From Flagellatimonas centrodinii (GTDB taxonomy: Bacteria > Pseudomonadota > Gammaproteobacteria > Nevskiales > Nevskiaceae), in the NCBI RefSeq assembly GCF_016918765.2, contig NZ_CP092104.1, forward strand, positions 992,001-1,056,000: a stretch of DNA of 64,000 bases, in the 5' to 3' direction. Positions 43,701 through 51,122 of this stretch are shown here, piece after piece. How positions within the stretch are numbered: the stretch's first letter is position 1; each line of letters begins with the position of its first letter. The notes below the pieces were generated by a model. That model made no database searches. It saw nothing but the letters and a program-made list of their open reading frames with translations, and was not told the DNA's origin. Made by a program: the position numbers and the translations under genes.

Positions 43701-44305
43701 ACATAGCGCTCGATGAACACGCCACTGTCGCTGAAGAAGTTCTGCCCCTGCCGCTGTACGGTGGCAAACGCGGCGGCCAGCTCCGCTTCGCTGTCACAGC
43801 GGGTGAGGCCGATGCCGCCCCCGCCGGCGGTGGACTTGAGCATGATCGGATAGCCGATCTCGCGGGCCGACACCACTGCGGCTTCAAGACTGTCGAGCAG
43901 GCCTGTCCCCGGGGTCAGGGGCACGCCTGCCGCTTCCGCCAGGGCCCGTGATTCATGCTTGAGGCCAAAGCGGCGGATCTGGTCTGGCGTCGGTCCGACA
44001 AAGACGATGCCGGCACGTGCGCAGTCATCCGCAAATGCCGTGTTCTCTGACAGGAACCCGTAGCCCGGAATCACCGCTTCGGCACCGGTGGCCTTCGCCG
44101 CCGCGATGATCTTGTCACCCCGCAGATAGCTGTCAGCGGGCGCGTTGCCCCCCAGCGCAACCGCCTCGTCGGCCAGACGCACATGGAGGCTGTTGCGATC
44201 GGCATCCGAGAAGACCGCGACACTGCCCACACCCATGGACTTCAGGGTACGGGCGATGCGGACGGCAATTTCGCCACGGTTTGCGATCAGGACTTTGCGG
44301 AACAT
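40706..44305 (-). CDS. uca: Urea carboxylase (biotin-dependent)
   Basis: 1199 residues. It carboxylates urea to allophanate using ATP and bicarbonate. Biotin carboxylase domain is at about 1-450 ([17 protein letters not shown], ATP-grasp [29 protein letters not shown]). Next are the KipA/KipI-like carboxyltransferase halves (about 465-1000; [40 protein letters not shown]). The C-terminal biotinyl domain has VEAMKMEF with the biotin on Lys1163. It begins 11 bp after the allophanate hydrolase stop, so the two enzymes of the urea amidolyase route are made together, as separate proteins rather than the fused yeast type. Urea-carboxylase-associated proteins are not seen. Confidence 0.93.
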   Translation of the reverse strand: [1199 protein letters not shown]

Positions 44306-44316
44306 GGAGAGATCCT

Positions 44317-46128
44317 TCAGGCCGCGCGTGCGCGCTCGGCGGCCATGAAGGCCCGCCAACCGCCGAAGTGAGTGATATCGAGGGCGTCGGCGGTGGCCCA
44401 GGCCTCGCAGATGAAGCCCTTGACGCTACGACCATCGGCCAGCGCCAGGGTGCCGATGCCCAGCGGGGCCGGAATCAGGGCGACAAAACTGCCGAATGCC
44501 TCCGTCGGCATGTCCCACAGCTCCACCTCGATGGCGGCGCCGTGGCCGGTGCGGACCAGTCCGGGTTTGGGCGGGACGGTGCCTGGCAATGCGTAGAAGC
44601 GATAGTCGTCGGCGGTGTGCGTTTTCTCGACCAGCACCGCCGAGCGCTCGGTGAGCTGGTAGTTCAACGGCATCCCGCTGAGGTGGGCCCCGACCACCGC
44701 CACCCGCACCTGATCCGGCCCCGGTGCTGCCGGTGGTTGTGGCACCGGCTCGGGTACCCGACCGCTCGTACCCAACGACCACGGCACTTGCCGCTGCCAA
44801 CGCCGCCCGAAATCGAGCAGTGCGGCGTCCTCCCATGCACCTGCAATCACCGTAATGCCGGCCGGCAGCCCGTCGTCGCGGAAGCCGGCCGGGAGCGCCA
44901 GGGCACAGCCGTCCATGAGATTGACGAAGTTGGTGTAGGTCCCCAGCCGGGTGTTCAGCTCCACCGGCGATGCCTCAACATCGGCAATGGTGTAGATGCT
45001 CGGTGCGCTGGGTACCACCAGGGCATCCACGTCGCGCATGAGGCCCTGGGCGGCGCGTACCAGCTCGGCGCGGCGGTAGTCGGCGCGGAAGCCATCGCCC
45101 GCAGAAAATGCATCGCCACGGCTGATGATGGTCTGCACCACCGGATTCATGGTGACGCCCGGGCGGGTCAGAAAGTCGGCGATCGCCGCTTGCCGCTCGG
45201 CAACCCAGGGGCCGTCGTAGAGCAGATCCGCGAGCGCATGCAGCGGCGTGAAATCCAGTGGCACCAGCGTCGCACCCAGTGCGCTCAACTGGGCGCTGGC
45301 ACGGTCGAATGCGGCCGCCGCCAGATGATCTCCAAAGAACTGAGGCGCCGCCGGTACGCCCAGTCGCGGCGCAGCCGGCAGGCGCCGCGCCGCCATCATT
45401 GCCGGGGCTGGACGGGCATAAGGGTCCGCGTTGTCGAAGCGTCCCAGCACCGCCGCCACCTGCGTCGCATCGTCCAGGGTATGGGCAAAAATCGATACGC
45501 AGTCGAGCGTGCGGCACGCCGGCACCACGCCAAGGGTACTGAACCATCCGCGGGTCGGCTTGACCCCCACCAGATTGTTGAAGGCCGCCGGAATTCGCCC
45601 CGAACCCGCGGTGTCGGTGCCCAACGAAAAGGCCGCCAGCCCCCGCGCCACCAGCGTGGCCGACCCCGAGCTGGAACCGCCGCTGACATAGTCCGGGTTG
45701 AACGCGTTGGGGACCGCGCCGTAGGGCGACCGCACCCCCACCAGCCCCGTAGCGAACTGGTCGAGGTTGCTCTTGCCCAGCAGCAGCGCTCCGGCTGCCG
45801 TGAGATGCTGCACCACCGTCGCCGAGCGTTCCGGCAGGTAGGCGAAATCCGGACAGGCCGCCGTGGTCGGCAGACCCGCGACATCGATGTTGTCCTTGAC
45901 CACGAAGGGCACACCGAACAGCGGGAAGGCGGCCCAGTCACGGCCGGCCGCCTCGAACCGTTCCATCAGCGCCTCGGCCTGCGCCTGCAGGGCGGCGGCA
46001 TCAAGGCACAGTATCCAGTCCGGCTCGGTCGCCACGCAGCGGGCCGACAGCGCCGCCATTGCCGTCAGCGGCGACAGGCCGCCCTGGTAGGCGGTGGTCC
46101 AGTCAGAGATCGTCCAGGCGTTTGCCAC
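44317..46128 (-). CDS. atzF: Allophanate hydrolase
   Basis: 603 residues. Amidase-signature enzyme that splits allophanate into ammonia and CO2. The Ser-cisSer-Lys triad is visible: Lys in FVVKDNIDVAG (about 87), cis-Ser and nucleophile Ser in YVSGGSSSGSATLVARG (about 148-164) and GTDTAGSGRIPAAFNNL. The C-terminal domain of about 140 residues (RVAVVGAHLSGMPLNYQL through HFGGWRAFM) is the extra domain found in AtzF/DUR1-type hydrolases. The start is GTG 46128 with a poor ribosome site; the next in-frame Met would delete conserved sequence. First gene of the urea cluster, downstream of the sigma-54-type promoter. Confidence 0.92.
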   Translation of the reverse strand: MANAWTISDWTTAYQGGLSPLTAMAALSARCVATEPDWILCLDAAALQAQAEALMERFEAAGRDWAAFPLFGVPFVVKDNIDVAGLPTTAACPDFAYLPERSATVVQHLTAAGALLLGKSNLDQFATGLVGVRSPYGAVPNAFNPDYVSGGSSSGSATLVARGLAAFSLGTDTAGSGRIPAAFNNLVGVKPTRGWFSTLGVVPACRTLDCVSIFAHTLDDATQVAAVLGRFDNADPYARPAPAMMAARRLPAAPRLGVPAAPQFFGDHLAAAAFDRASAQLSALGATLVPLDFTPLHALADLLYDGPWVAERQAAIADFLTRPGVTMNPVVQTIISRGDAFSAGDGFRADYRRAELVRAAQGLMRDVDALVVPSAPSIYTIADVEASPVELNTRLGTYTNFVNLMDGCALALPAGFRDDGLPAGITVIAGAWEDAALLDFGRRWQRQVPWSLGTSGRVPEPVPQPPAAPGPDQVRVAVVGAHLSGMPLNYQLTERSAVLVEKTHTADDYRFYALPGTVPPKPGLVRTGHGAAIEVELWDMPTEAFGSFVALIPAPLGIGTLALADGRSVKGFICEAWATADALDITHFGGWRAFMAAERARAA

Positions 46129-46141
46129 GTCTTGCGCACCA

Positions 46142-46155
46142 TCTTGTGTACAAGA
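46142..46155. promoter_or_regulatory. GntR-type palindrome at urea operon start
   Basis: TCTTGTGTACAAGA: perfect 6-bp arms TCTTGT/ACAAGA around GT. This is the form of FCD-GntR operators (TTGTNNACAA core). It lies 13 bp before the allophanate hydrolase GTG and covers the predicted transcription start of the sigma-54 promoter, so bound repressor would block initiation. The GntR regulator encoded in the same cluster is the obvious candidate. Confidence 0.7.
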
Positions 46156-46163
46156 CGGTGTTC

Positions 46164-46180
46164 AGCAAGGCCTGTGCCAA
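46164..46180 (-). promoter_or_regulatory. Sigma-54 (-24/-12) promoter of the urea cluster
   Basis: The minus strand reads TTGGCACAGGCCTTGCT: the -24 element TTGGCAC, five bases, then the -12 element TTGCT. This matches the RpoN consensus (YTGGCACG-N4-TTGCW) at all key GG and GC positions; only the G after GGCAC is A. Predicted start is near 46154, about 26 nt before the GTG of allophanate hydrolase. Confidence 0.75.
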
Positions 46181-46288
46181 AACGCTTCTTCGGACTGCGC
46201 CCGACGATTTATGCTTTCAAGTCAGATAGTTGCCGGTCATTCACTGCGGCAACCGGCCGGCCATCGGGTCGTGCCAAAGCAGTGCGCG

Positions 46289-46305
46289 GGCACCCGATGG
46301 GTGCA
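46289..46305. promoter_or_regulatory. NtrC-like enhancer site
   Basis: GGCACCCGATGGGTGCA matches the NtrC consensus TGCACC-N5-GGTGCA at all but the first base. It is about 135-150 bp upstream of the predicted sigma-54 start, the usual distance for an NtrC enhancer, so nitrogen limitation should activate the urea cluster. A weaker GCACT/GGCAC arrangement lies at 46271-46285. Confidence 0.65.
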
Positions 46306-46317
46306 GGCGTCGCGCCA

Positions 46318-47547
46318 TCACTGCGCGGCAGCGCATGCCGACCCTGGCATCGGCTCGGCCCAGATGGGATCGCGGATGTCGTAGGTCCGTGGCTGGAGGT
46401 AATCAACCGGGTCGTGCAGATAATCGAGCAGCGGAGGATGCGGCAATGCGGCCATCTCGGCACGCCACTCAGCCTCGTAGGCTACCGAACCGCCGCCGAC
46501 GACCGGCGCCCAGGCGTCGTGATGTGTGGGCAGGAACACCCGAGGATGCGCATGCTCGACATAGAGACGTGGATCTCGCAGGCCCGACAGCGGTTGGTTG
46601 AAGCCGACGATGGCGCCGACCTGCACATCGACGCAGTCCGGCAGCCCCGCCAATGCCGCCCGCACCTCCGGGCCGCCCGGCTCGGCGTCGGTGATGGGGC
46701 CAGTGGAGTCGTGCCAGAACAGGCTGAAGTCGTCGAAGCGTAAATGGTAAGCCCAGGTACCGCCCTGCCCGTCGCGCAACGTCGTGAGAAACCGCAGCAG
46801 CTCCTGCGGATCACCGTTCAGGTACCCCAGAAACGGCAACAGATTGGGCACGTGAATAAACGGCGTGTCGCCGAGCTCGAAGGTGGAGGGCGACAGTGCA
46901 CTGTGGATGTGTTGCAGCACCCCGACCGGCGGCAGGTCGGCCCACACCTTGACCATCTGCAATGTCCCCGGCGTCGGCGTGTCCTCGGTGCCGGTGATGA
47001 GACAGCGGAAGTTGGCCGCATTGCCGTCGCGGGCGGCGTCCGCCTTGGCGGTATCGCAGATGGTGTCGGACCCGACCACCACCGCACCACTGCGCCCGGC
47101 GATGAAACCGGCGTCGGCGGCATGGTCGAAATGGCCGTGCCCGATGAAGATCACCTCCGGCGCGATGGCCGCGAGTTCATCACGGCCGATCGGCACGTAG
47201 TCCTTCTGGATCCCGATGGGTTCCCAGGCATCGAACAACCACAGGTGCCCGCCGCCTGTGGCGACAAAGCTGGATACGCCGACCCACCACAACTTCACCT
47301 TGCCCGGCTCGACGGCATCCGGCCCGAGAAACTGCTGCCGTGCCAGCGCCACTTCCGGCGACACCGGGGGTGCCGGCGGCAGCGGTGTCCAGGCCGCCAG
47401 CGGGATGCGTTCGGCAGAGCCCCCCAGGCCGGGGGCGTCAGTCCCGTCCGGCGGCACCAGCCCCTCACTGCCACAGGCTGACACCAGCAGACCGACGACA
47501 AACAGCGACACCGCAGCCGCGAGGCGGGCGGACATGAAACGCATCAT
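46318..47547 (-). CDS. Metallo-beta-lactamase-fold lipoprotein
   Basis: 409 residues. Signal peptide MMRFMSARLAAAVSLFVVGL ends in the lipobox VSAC (about Cys25). The metal site is HGHFDHAAD (about 141-149, HxHxDH), with later His in DSTGP-adjacent LFWHDSTG and a final PTHHDAW. The strand LWWVGVSSFVATGGGHLWLFDAW precedes it, as in UlaG-like or lipoprotein MBL hydrolases. ATG 47547 has GAGGAG 5 nt upstream (a second ATG follows immediately). It is probably an outer-membrane-anchored hydrolase with unknown substrate. The gene ends just before the urea promoter region, so its transcript may read into the NtrC site. Confidence 0.75.
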   Translation of the reverse strand: MMRFMSARLAAAVSLFVVGLLVSACGSEGLVPPDGTDAPGLGGSAERIPLAAWTPLPPAPPVSPEVALARQQFLGPDAVEPGKVKLWWVGVSSFVATGGGHLWLFDAWEPIGIQKDYVPIGRDELAAIAPEVIFIGHGHFDHAADAGFIAGRSGAVVVGSDTICDTAKADAARDGNAANFRCLITGTEDTPTPGTLQMVKVWADLPPVGVLQHIHSALSPSTFELGDTPFIHVPNLLPFLGYLNGDPQELLRFLTTLRDGQGGTWAYHLRFDDFSLFWHDSTGPITDAEPGGPEVRAALAGLPDCVDVQVGAIVGFNQPLSGLRDPRLYVEHAHPRVFLPTHHDAWAPVVGGGSVAYEAEWRAEMAALPHPPLLDYLHDPVDYLQPRTYDIRDPIWAEPMPGSACAAAQ

Positions 47548-47650
47548 GGGGTCTCCTCGGACACGCGCCCGGGTCATCGCCCGGACCAGATTCATTTCAT
47601 GAGAGTGTGCCGTAGGTGTGCGGGGCCTGCATCATTCGGATACGGGCGCG

Positions 47651-48493
47651 CTATGCCCGCAACCGGGTCATCGCCTGCTGATAGCCCGCCTGCACCGGCG
47701 GCATTTCGAGGACCACGCTACCGGGCGCCAACCCGAGCTTGGTGGTGGCCGGCGCCCAGTCGGCATCGACCGCCGCCAGCTGCGGCGGGCTGTAGGTGCC
47801 GAGCTGCAACCGGGAAACGATGACGAGGTCGGTGTAATCGGGGGGGCCGCGGGTGTCGCGCATGATGTCCAGCGACGCCACCGGCACTTCCTGCAATTGT
47901 GGCGAGAAGCCCCAATGCTTGAGCAGGCGCTGCCCGACCTGCGGGTGCAGACGCTCAAGCAGCGGCAGCAACGAGGGCCGGCCGCCACCCCAGTCCGGAT
48001 CGGCTTCCACCTGACGGATCAGTGGCAGCATCCCGATCAGGTGCAACAAGCCGGCGAGCATGGCAATTTCCGGTCGCAGTGGCGTGCGATATGAGGCCAG
48101 CGCCTCACTCAGTGCTGCCACCTCCACGCTGCGTGCCCAAGTGACCCGCATCAATTCAGCCAGTGCCGGCTGCCGGGTAAAGAACATCTGTTCGATCACC
48201 AGACGGCTGACCAGCGCCCGGGTGTACTGCAGACCGAGACGGGTGATGGCCGCCGGCAGGCTCTGCACCTTGACCCGGCTGCCACTGGCCGCACTGTTGG
48301 CCGCCTGAATCAATCGGGCCGACAATGCAGGATCGCGCGCCACCGCAGCCGCCACCTGCCCGGCGCTGCCACGATCACTCTGGGTGATCTCGTTGACCTG
48401 CAGGGCGAGATCCGGAAGAGACGGCAGCCGCAGCCGCCCGGCTTCGAGCTGCTCATAAATACGACTTTCGAGCTCAACGGTGGCGCAGCCCAT
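47651..48493 (-). CDS. HDOD domain protein
   Basis: 280 residues. An HDOD (HD-related output) domain covers about residues 15-215: LPSLPDLALQVNEI at the start, RDPALSARLIQAANSA, the ITRLGLQYTRALV helix and EIAMLAGLLHLIGMLPL. The HD metal dyad is degenerate (HLIG in place of HD), as is normal for HDOD, so no hydrolysis is expected. Such proteins act in signalling or stress regulation, often with cyclic-di-GMP systems. No partner receiver or GGDEF domain is encoded nearby. ATG 48493 stands alone, with intergenic regions on both sides. Confidence 0.82.
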   Translation of the reverse strand: MGCATVELESRIYEQLEAGRLRLPSLPDLALQVNEITQSDRGSAGQVAAAVARDPALSARLIQAANSAASGSRVKVQSLPAAITRLGLQYTRALVSRLVIEQMFFTRQPALAELMRVTWARSVEVAALSEALASYRTPLRPEIAMLAGLLHLIGMLPLIRQVEADPDWGGGRPSLLPLLERLHPQVGQRLLKHWGFSPQLQEVPVASLDIMRDTRGPPDYTDLVIVSRLQLGTYSPPQLAAVDADWAPATTKLGLAPGSVVLEMPPVQAGYQQAMTRLRA

Positions 48494-48617
48494 GGGGCAT
48501 CCCTCAGGCAGTGTCGCGGACCGGAATGATCCGCGTGCTGCATGGTCACCGACGCCGGGGGTGCATCGCGCAGCGAAGTCCCCCGGCGGTCGGCTGGAGC
48601 CGACGAGTGCGCGCGGC

Positions 48618-50195
48618 TCAGGCTGCCTTGCGGTCCGCCTCGGGCGCCGACTGCCGGATCAGATGATCAAAGGCGCTCAGCGCCGCCTTCGAGCCCTCGC
48701 CCATGGCAATGATGATCTGCTTGTAGGGGGCCGTGGTGACGTCACCCGCCGCAAACACGCCCGGAAGCGACGTCTGGCCGCGCGCATCCACCACCACTTC
48801 ACCCCGCGAACTGAGCTCGACACTGCCCTTCAGCCAGTCGCTGTTGGGCAGCAACCCGATCTGAACAAAAATGCCCTCCAGCTCGACGCGGTGACTGTCA
48901 CCGCTCTTGCGGTCGGTGTAGGTCAGGCCATTGACCCGCTGACCGTCACCCAACACCTCAGTGGTCTGCGCCGAGGTAATGATACGGACGTTGGGCAGGC
49001 TGCCGAGCTTGCGCTGCAACACCGCATCGGCGCGCAGCTGGTGGTCGAACTCGATCAGGGTGACATGGCTGACAATGCCAGCGAGATCGATCGCCGCTTC
49101 GACCCCGGAGTTGCCACCACCGATCACCGCCACCCGTTTACCCTTGAACAAGGGACCATCGCAGTGCGGGCAATACGCAACGCCCTTGTTCCGGTAGGTG
49201 TCTTCCCCGGGCACGTTCATCTGCCGCCAGCGCGCGCCGGTGGCGAGCACCACCGAACGCGCCTTGAGCGTGGCACCGCTCTCCAGCCCCAGTTCGAGAT
49301 ACTCAGTGCCTTCGCTGAGGGCATTGGCGCGCTGCAGCTTGATGACATCGACATCGTACTGGCGCACATGTTCTTCCAATGCGGCCACCAGTTTCGGGCC
49401 TTCGGTTTCCGTCACCGAGATGAAGTTCTCGATGCCGAGGGTATCGGCGACCTGGCCGCCGAAGCGTTCGGCCACCACGCCGGTACGGATACCCTTGCGC
49501 GCCGCGTAAATGGCAGCCGCAGCGCCGGCCGGACCGCCGCCGACGATGAGGACGTCATACGGCGCGCGATCCTTCAACTTTTCGGCTTCCCGGTCGGCCG
49601 CACCGGTATCGACCTTGGCGAGGATTTCCTCGACGCCCATGCGGCCGGAGGCAAACGGTTCGCCGTTGAGGAACACGCTGGGCACCGCCATCACCTGGCG
49701 GCGCTCCACCTCGTCCTGGAATAGCGCTCCATCGATCGCGACGTGCTCGATGTCGGGATTGAGGACCGCCATCAGATTGAGCGCCTGCACCACATCGGGG
49801 CAGTTCTGGCAGGACAGCGAGAAGAACGTCTCGAAGCGCAACGGCCCCTTCAGTGCGCGCACCTGCGCCATCACCTCGTCACTGACCTTCGGCGGATGTC
49901 CGCCCACCTGCAGCAAGGCCAGCACCAGTGAGGTGAACTCGTGGCCCAGCGGCAGCCCGCCGAAGCGCAGGTGGATCTCCTGGCCGGGCGTGCCGAGACT
50001 GAACGATGGGATCCGCTCATCGGGGTCGGACTGCTCGGTTACGCTGATCCGGTCGGACAACGACACCAGATCCGCGAGCAGACTGCGCATGTCACGACTG
50101 CCCTCGCTGTCGTCGAGGTTGGCGACGATCTCGATGGGACGCGTGACGCGCTCCAGATAGCCCTGCAGTTGCGACTTCAGATCAGTGTCCAGCAT
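48618..50195 (-). CDS. ahpF: Alkyl hydroperoxide reductase subunit F
   Basis: 525 residues. N-terminal tandem thioredoxin-like domain (about 1-195) with its CxxC in [11 protein letters not shown] (about 129-135), then a thioredoxin-reductase-like part: FAD motif [21 protein letters not shown] (about 214), redox disulfide [12 protein letters not shown] (about 345), NADH motif [10 protein letters not shown] and the C-terminal [16 protein letters not shown]. It reduces the peroxiredoxin AhpC with NADH electrons. It lies downstream of ahpC on the same strand, across a 191-bp gap with two hairpins, so it is probably expressed by partial read-through at a lower level. Confidence 0.95.
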   Translation of the reverse strand: MLDTDLKSQLQGYLERVTRPIEIVANLDDSEGSRDMRSLLADLVSLSDRISVTEQSDPDERIPSFSLGTPGQEIHLRFGGLPLGHEFTSLVLALLQVGGHPPKVSDEVMAQVRALKGPLRFETFFSLSCQNCPDVVQALNLMAVLNPDIEHVAIDGALFQDEVERRQVMAVPSVFLNGEPFASGRMGVEEILAKVDTGAADREAEKLKDRAPYDVLIVGGGPAGAAAAIYAARKGIRTGVVAERFGGQVADTLGIENFISVTETEGPKLVAALEEHVRQYDVDVIKLQRANALSEGTEYLELGLESGATLKARSVVLATGARWRQMNVPGEDTYRNKGVAYCPHCDGPLFKGKRVAVIGGGNSGVEAAIDLAGIVSHVTLIEFDHQLRADAVLQRKLGSLPNVRIITSAQTTEVLGDGQRVNGLTYTDRKSGDSHRVELEGIFVQIGLLPNSDWLKGSVELSSRGEVVVDARGQTSLPGVFAAGDVTTAPYKQIIIAMGEGSKAALSAFDHLIRQSAPEADRKAA

Positions 50196-50273
50196 GACGT
50201 TCTCCGGAAAATCGGCCGGCCGATGCCCACGCCCCTGTCATCGACAGGCGCGTCCACAACGACCGGAGGGGAT

Positions 50274-50310
50274 AAAAAGTCGCGGGCCGGGAGGGGTGCC
50301 GGCCCGCGAC
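50274..50310 (-). terminator. Leaky terminator between ahpC and ahpF
   Basis: A perfect 12-bp stem (50279-50290 with 50299-50310, 8-nt loop) is followed on the minus strand by five U (50274-50278). It would end most ahpC transcripts while letting some continue into ahpF. Confidence 0.75.
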
Positions 50311-50317
50311 GCTCAAC

Positions 50318-50363
50318 ATCAGCGTGGCGCGGAGAGGGGAGGGACGGTTCGCGCCGCGCTGAT
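50318..50363. promoter_or_regulatory. Second long hairpin downstream of ahpC
   Basis: Arms 50318-50331 and 50350-50363 (ATCAGCGTGGCGCG and its complement, one G-U position) pair over 14 bp around an 18-nt purine-rich loop. It lies between the ahpC stop and the terminator hairpin and may protect the ahpC message 3' end. Confidence 0.5.
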
Positions 50364-50386
50364 ATCCGAGCCTGCGGGGGCAGGGC

Positions 50387-50950
50387 TCAGATCTTGCCAA
50401 CCAGGTCCAGCGAGGGCTTCAGGGTCTTTTCGCCTTCCTTCCACTTGGCCGGGCAGACTTCGTTCGGGTTGTTGGCGACGTACTGGGCAGCCTTGAGCTT
50501 GCGCACGGTTTCCTTGATGTCACGCGCGATGGCGTTGTCATGGATCTCGAGCGTCTTGATCACGCCGTCCGGGTTGACGATGAAGGTGCCACGCAGGGCC
50601 AGACCTTCTTCTTCAATGTGGACGCCGAAGGCGCGGGTGAGCTGGTGCGTCGGGTCACCCACCAGCGGGAACTGGGCCTTGCCCACTGCCGGGGAGGTCT
50701 CGTGCCACACCTTGTGCGAGAAATGCGTGTCGGTGGTCACGATGTAAACCTCGGCGCCCGCTTTCTGGAACTCGGCATAGTTGTCTGCCGCATCCTCGAC
50801 TTCAGTCGGGCAGTTGAAGGTGAAGGCCGCCGGCATGAAAACGATCACCGACCATTTGCCCTTCAGGCTCTGGTCCGACACTTCGACGAACTTGCCCGCG
50901 TGATAGGCCTGGGTCTTGAAGGGCTGAACCTGAGTATTGATCAACGACAT
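50387..50950 (-). CDS. ahpC: Peroxiredoxin AhpC
   Basis: 187 residues, typical 2-Cys peroxiredoxin. Peroxidatic Cys47 is in AAFTFNCPTEVED and resolving Cys166 in NPNEVCPAKWKEG, the same numbering as E. coli AhpC. It detoxifies hydrogen peroxide and organic peroxides and is reduced by AhpF. ATG 50950 has AGAGGAA upstream. A good OxyR-type site lies 72-108 bp upstream, so peroxide induction is expected. Confidence 0.96.
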   Translation of the reverse strand: MSLINTQVQPFKTQAYHAGKFVEVSDQSLKGKWSVIVFMPAAFTFNCPTEVEDAADNYAEFQKAGAEVYIVTTDTHFSHKVWHETSPAVGKAQFPLVGDPTHQLTRAFGVHIEEEGLALRGTFIVNPDGVIKTLEIHDNAIARDIKETVRKLKAAQYVANNPNEVCPAKWKEGEKTLKPSLDLVGKI

Positions 50951-51021
50951 GCGTGCTTCCTCTTGATGGGTGAGTGGTTACGACGATGGGCCGCACCTTA
51001 CGCGCGCGCCCTTCATTAATA

Positions 51022-51058
51022 AAGTGAATTGTTTGTATCAGCTTCATAGGCTGTAACA
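51022..51058 (-). promoter_or_regulatory. OxyR-type binding site upstream of ahpC
   Basis: On the minus strand, ATTGTTACAGCCTAT (51058-51044) matches 8 of 10 fixed positions of the OxyR half-site ATAGNTNNNANCTAT. After exactly 7 bp comes a weaker half-site, ATACAAACAATTCAC (51036-51022, about 5 of 10). A -10-like TTTATTAAT follows. The total of 37 bp is the standard OxyR footprint. Confidence 0.6.
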
Positions 51059-51061
51059 ATG

Positions 51062-51088
51062 AAAAGGCCCCGGCATCATGCCGGGGCC
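51062..51088 (-). terminator. Intrinsic terminator after EthA-like monooxygenase
   Basis: A perfect 10-bp stem (51066-51075 with 51079-51088, 3-nt loop) is followed on the minus strand by UUUU. It separates the monooxygenase transcript from the ahpC promoter. Confidence 0.75.
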
Positions 51089-51122
51089 CGTGGTTTCGCC
51101 TCGTCAGCATCCCGCGACAGCG

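Noticed and set aside
44281-46743. 820-codon plus-strand frame
   Set aside because: Antisense to allophanate hydrolase, which has the amidase triad and the expected urea neighbours; composition is Arg/Gln-rich as in shadow frames.
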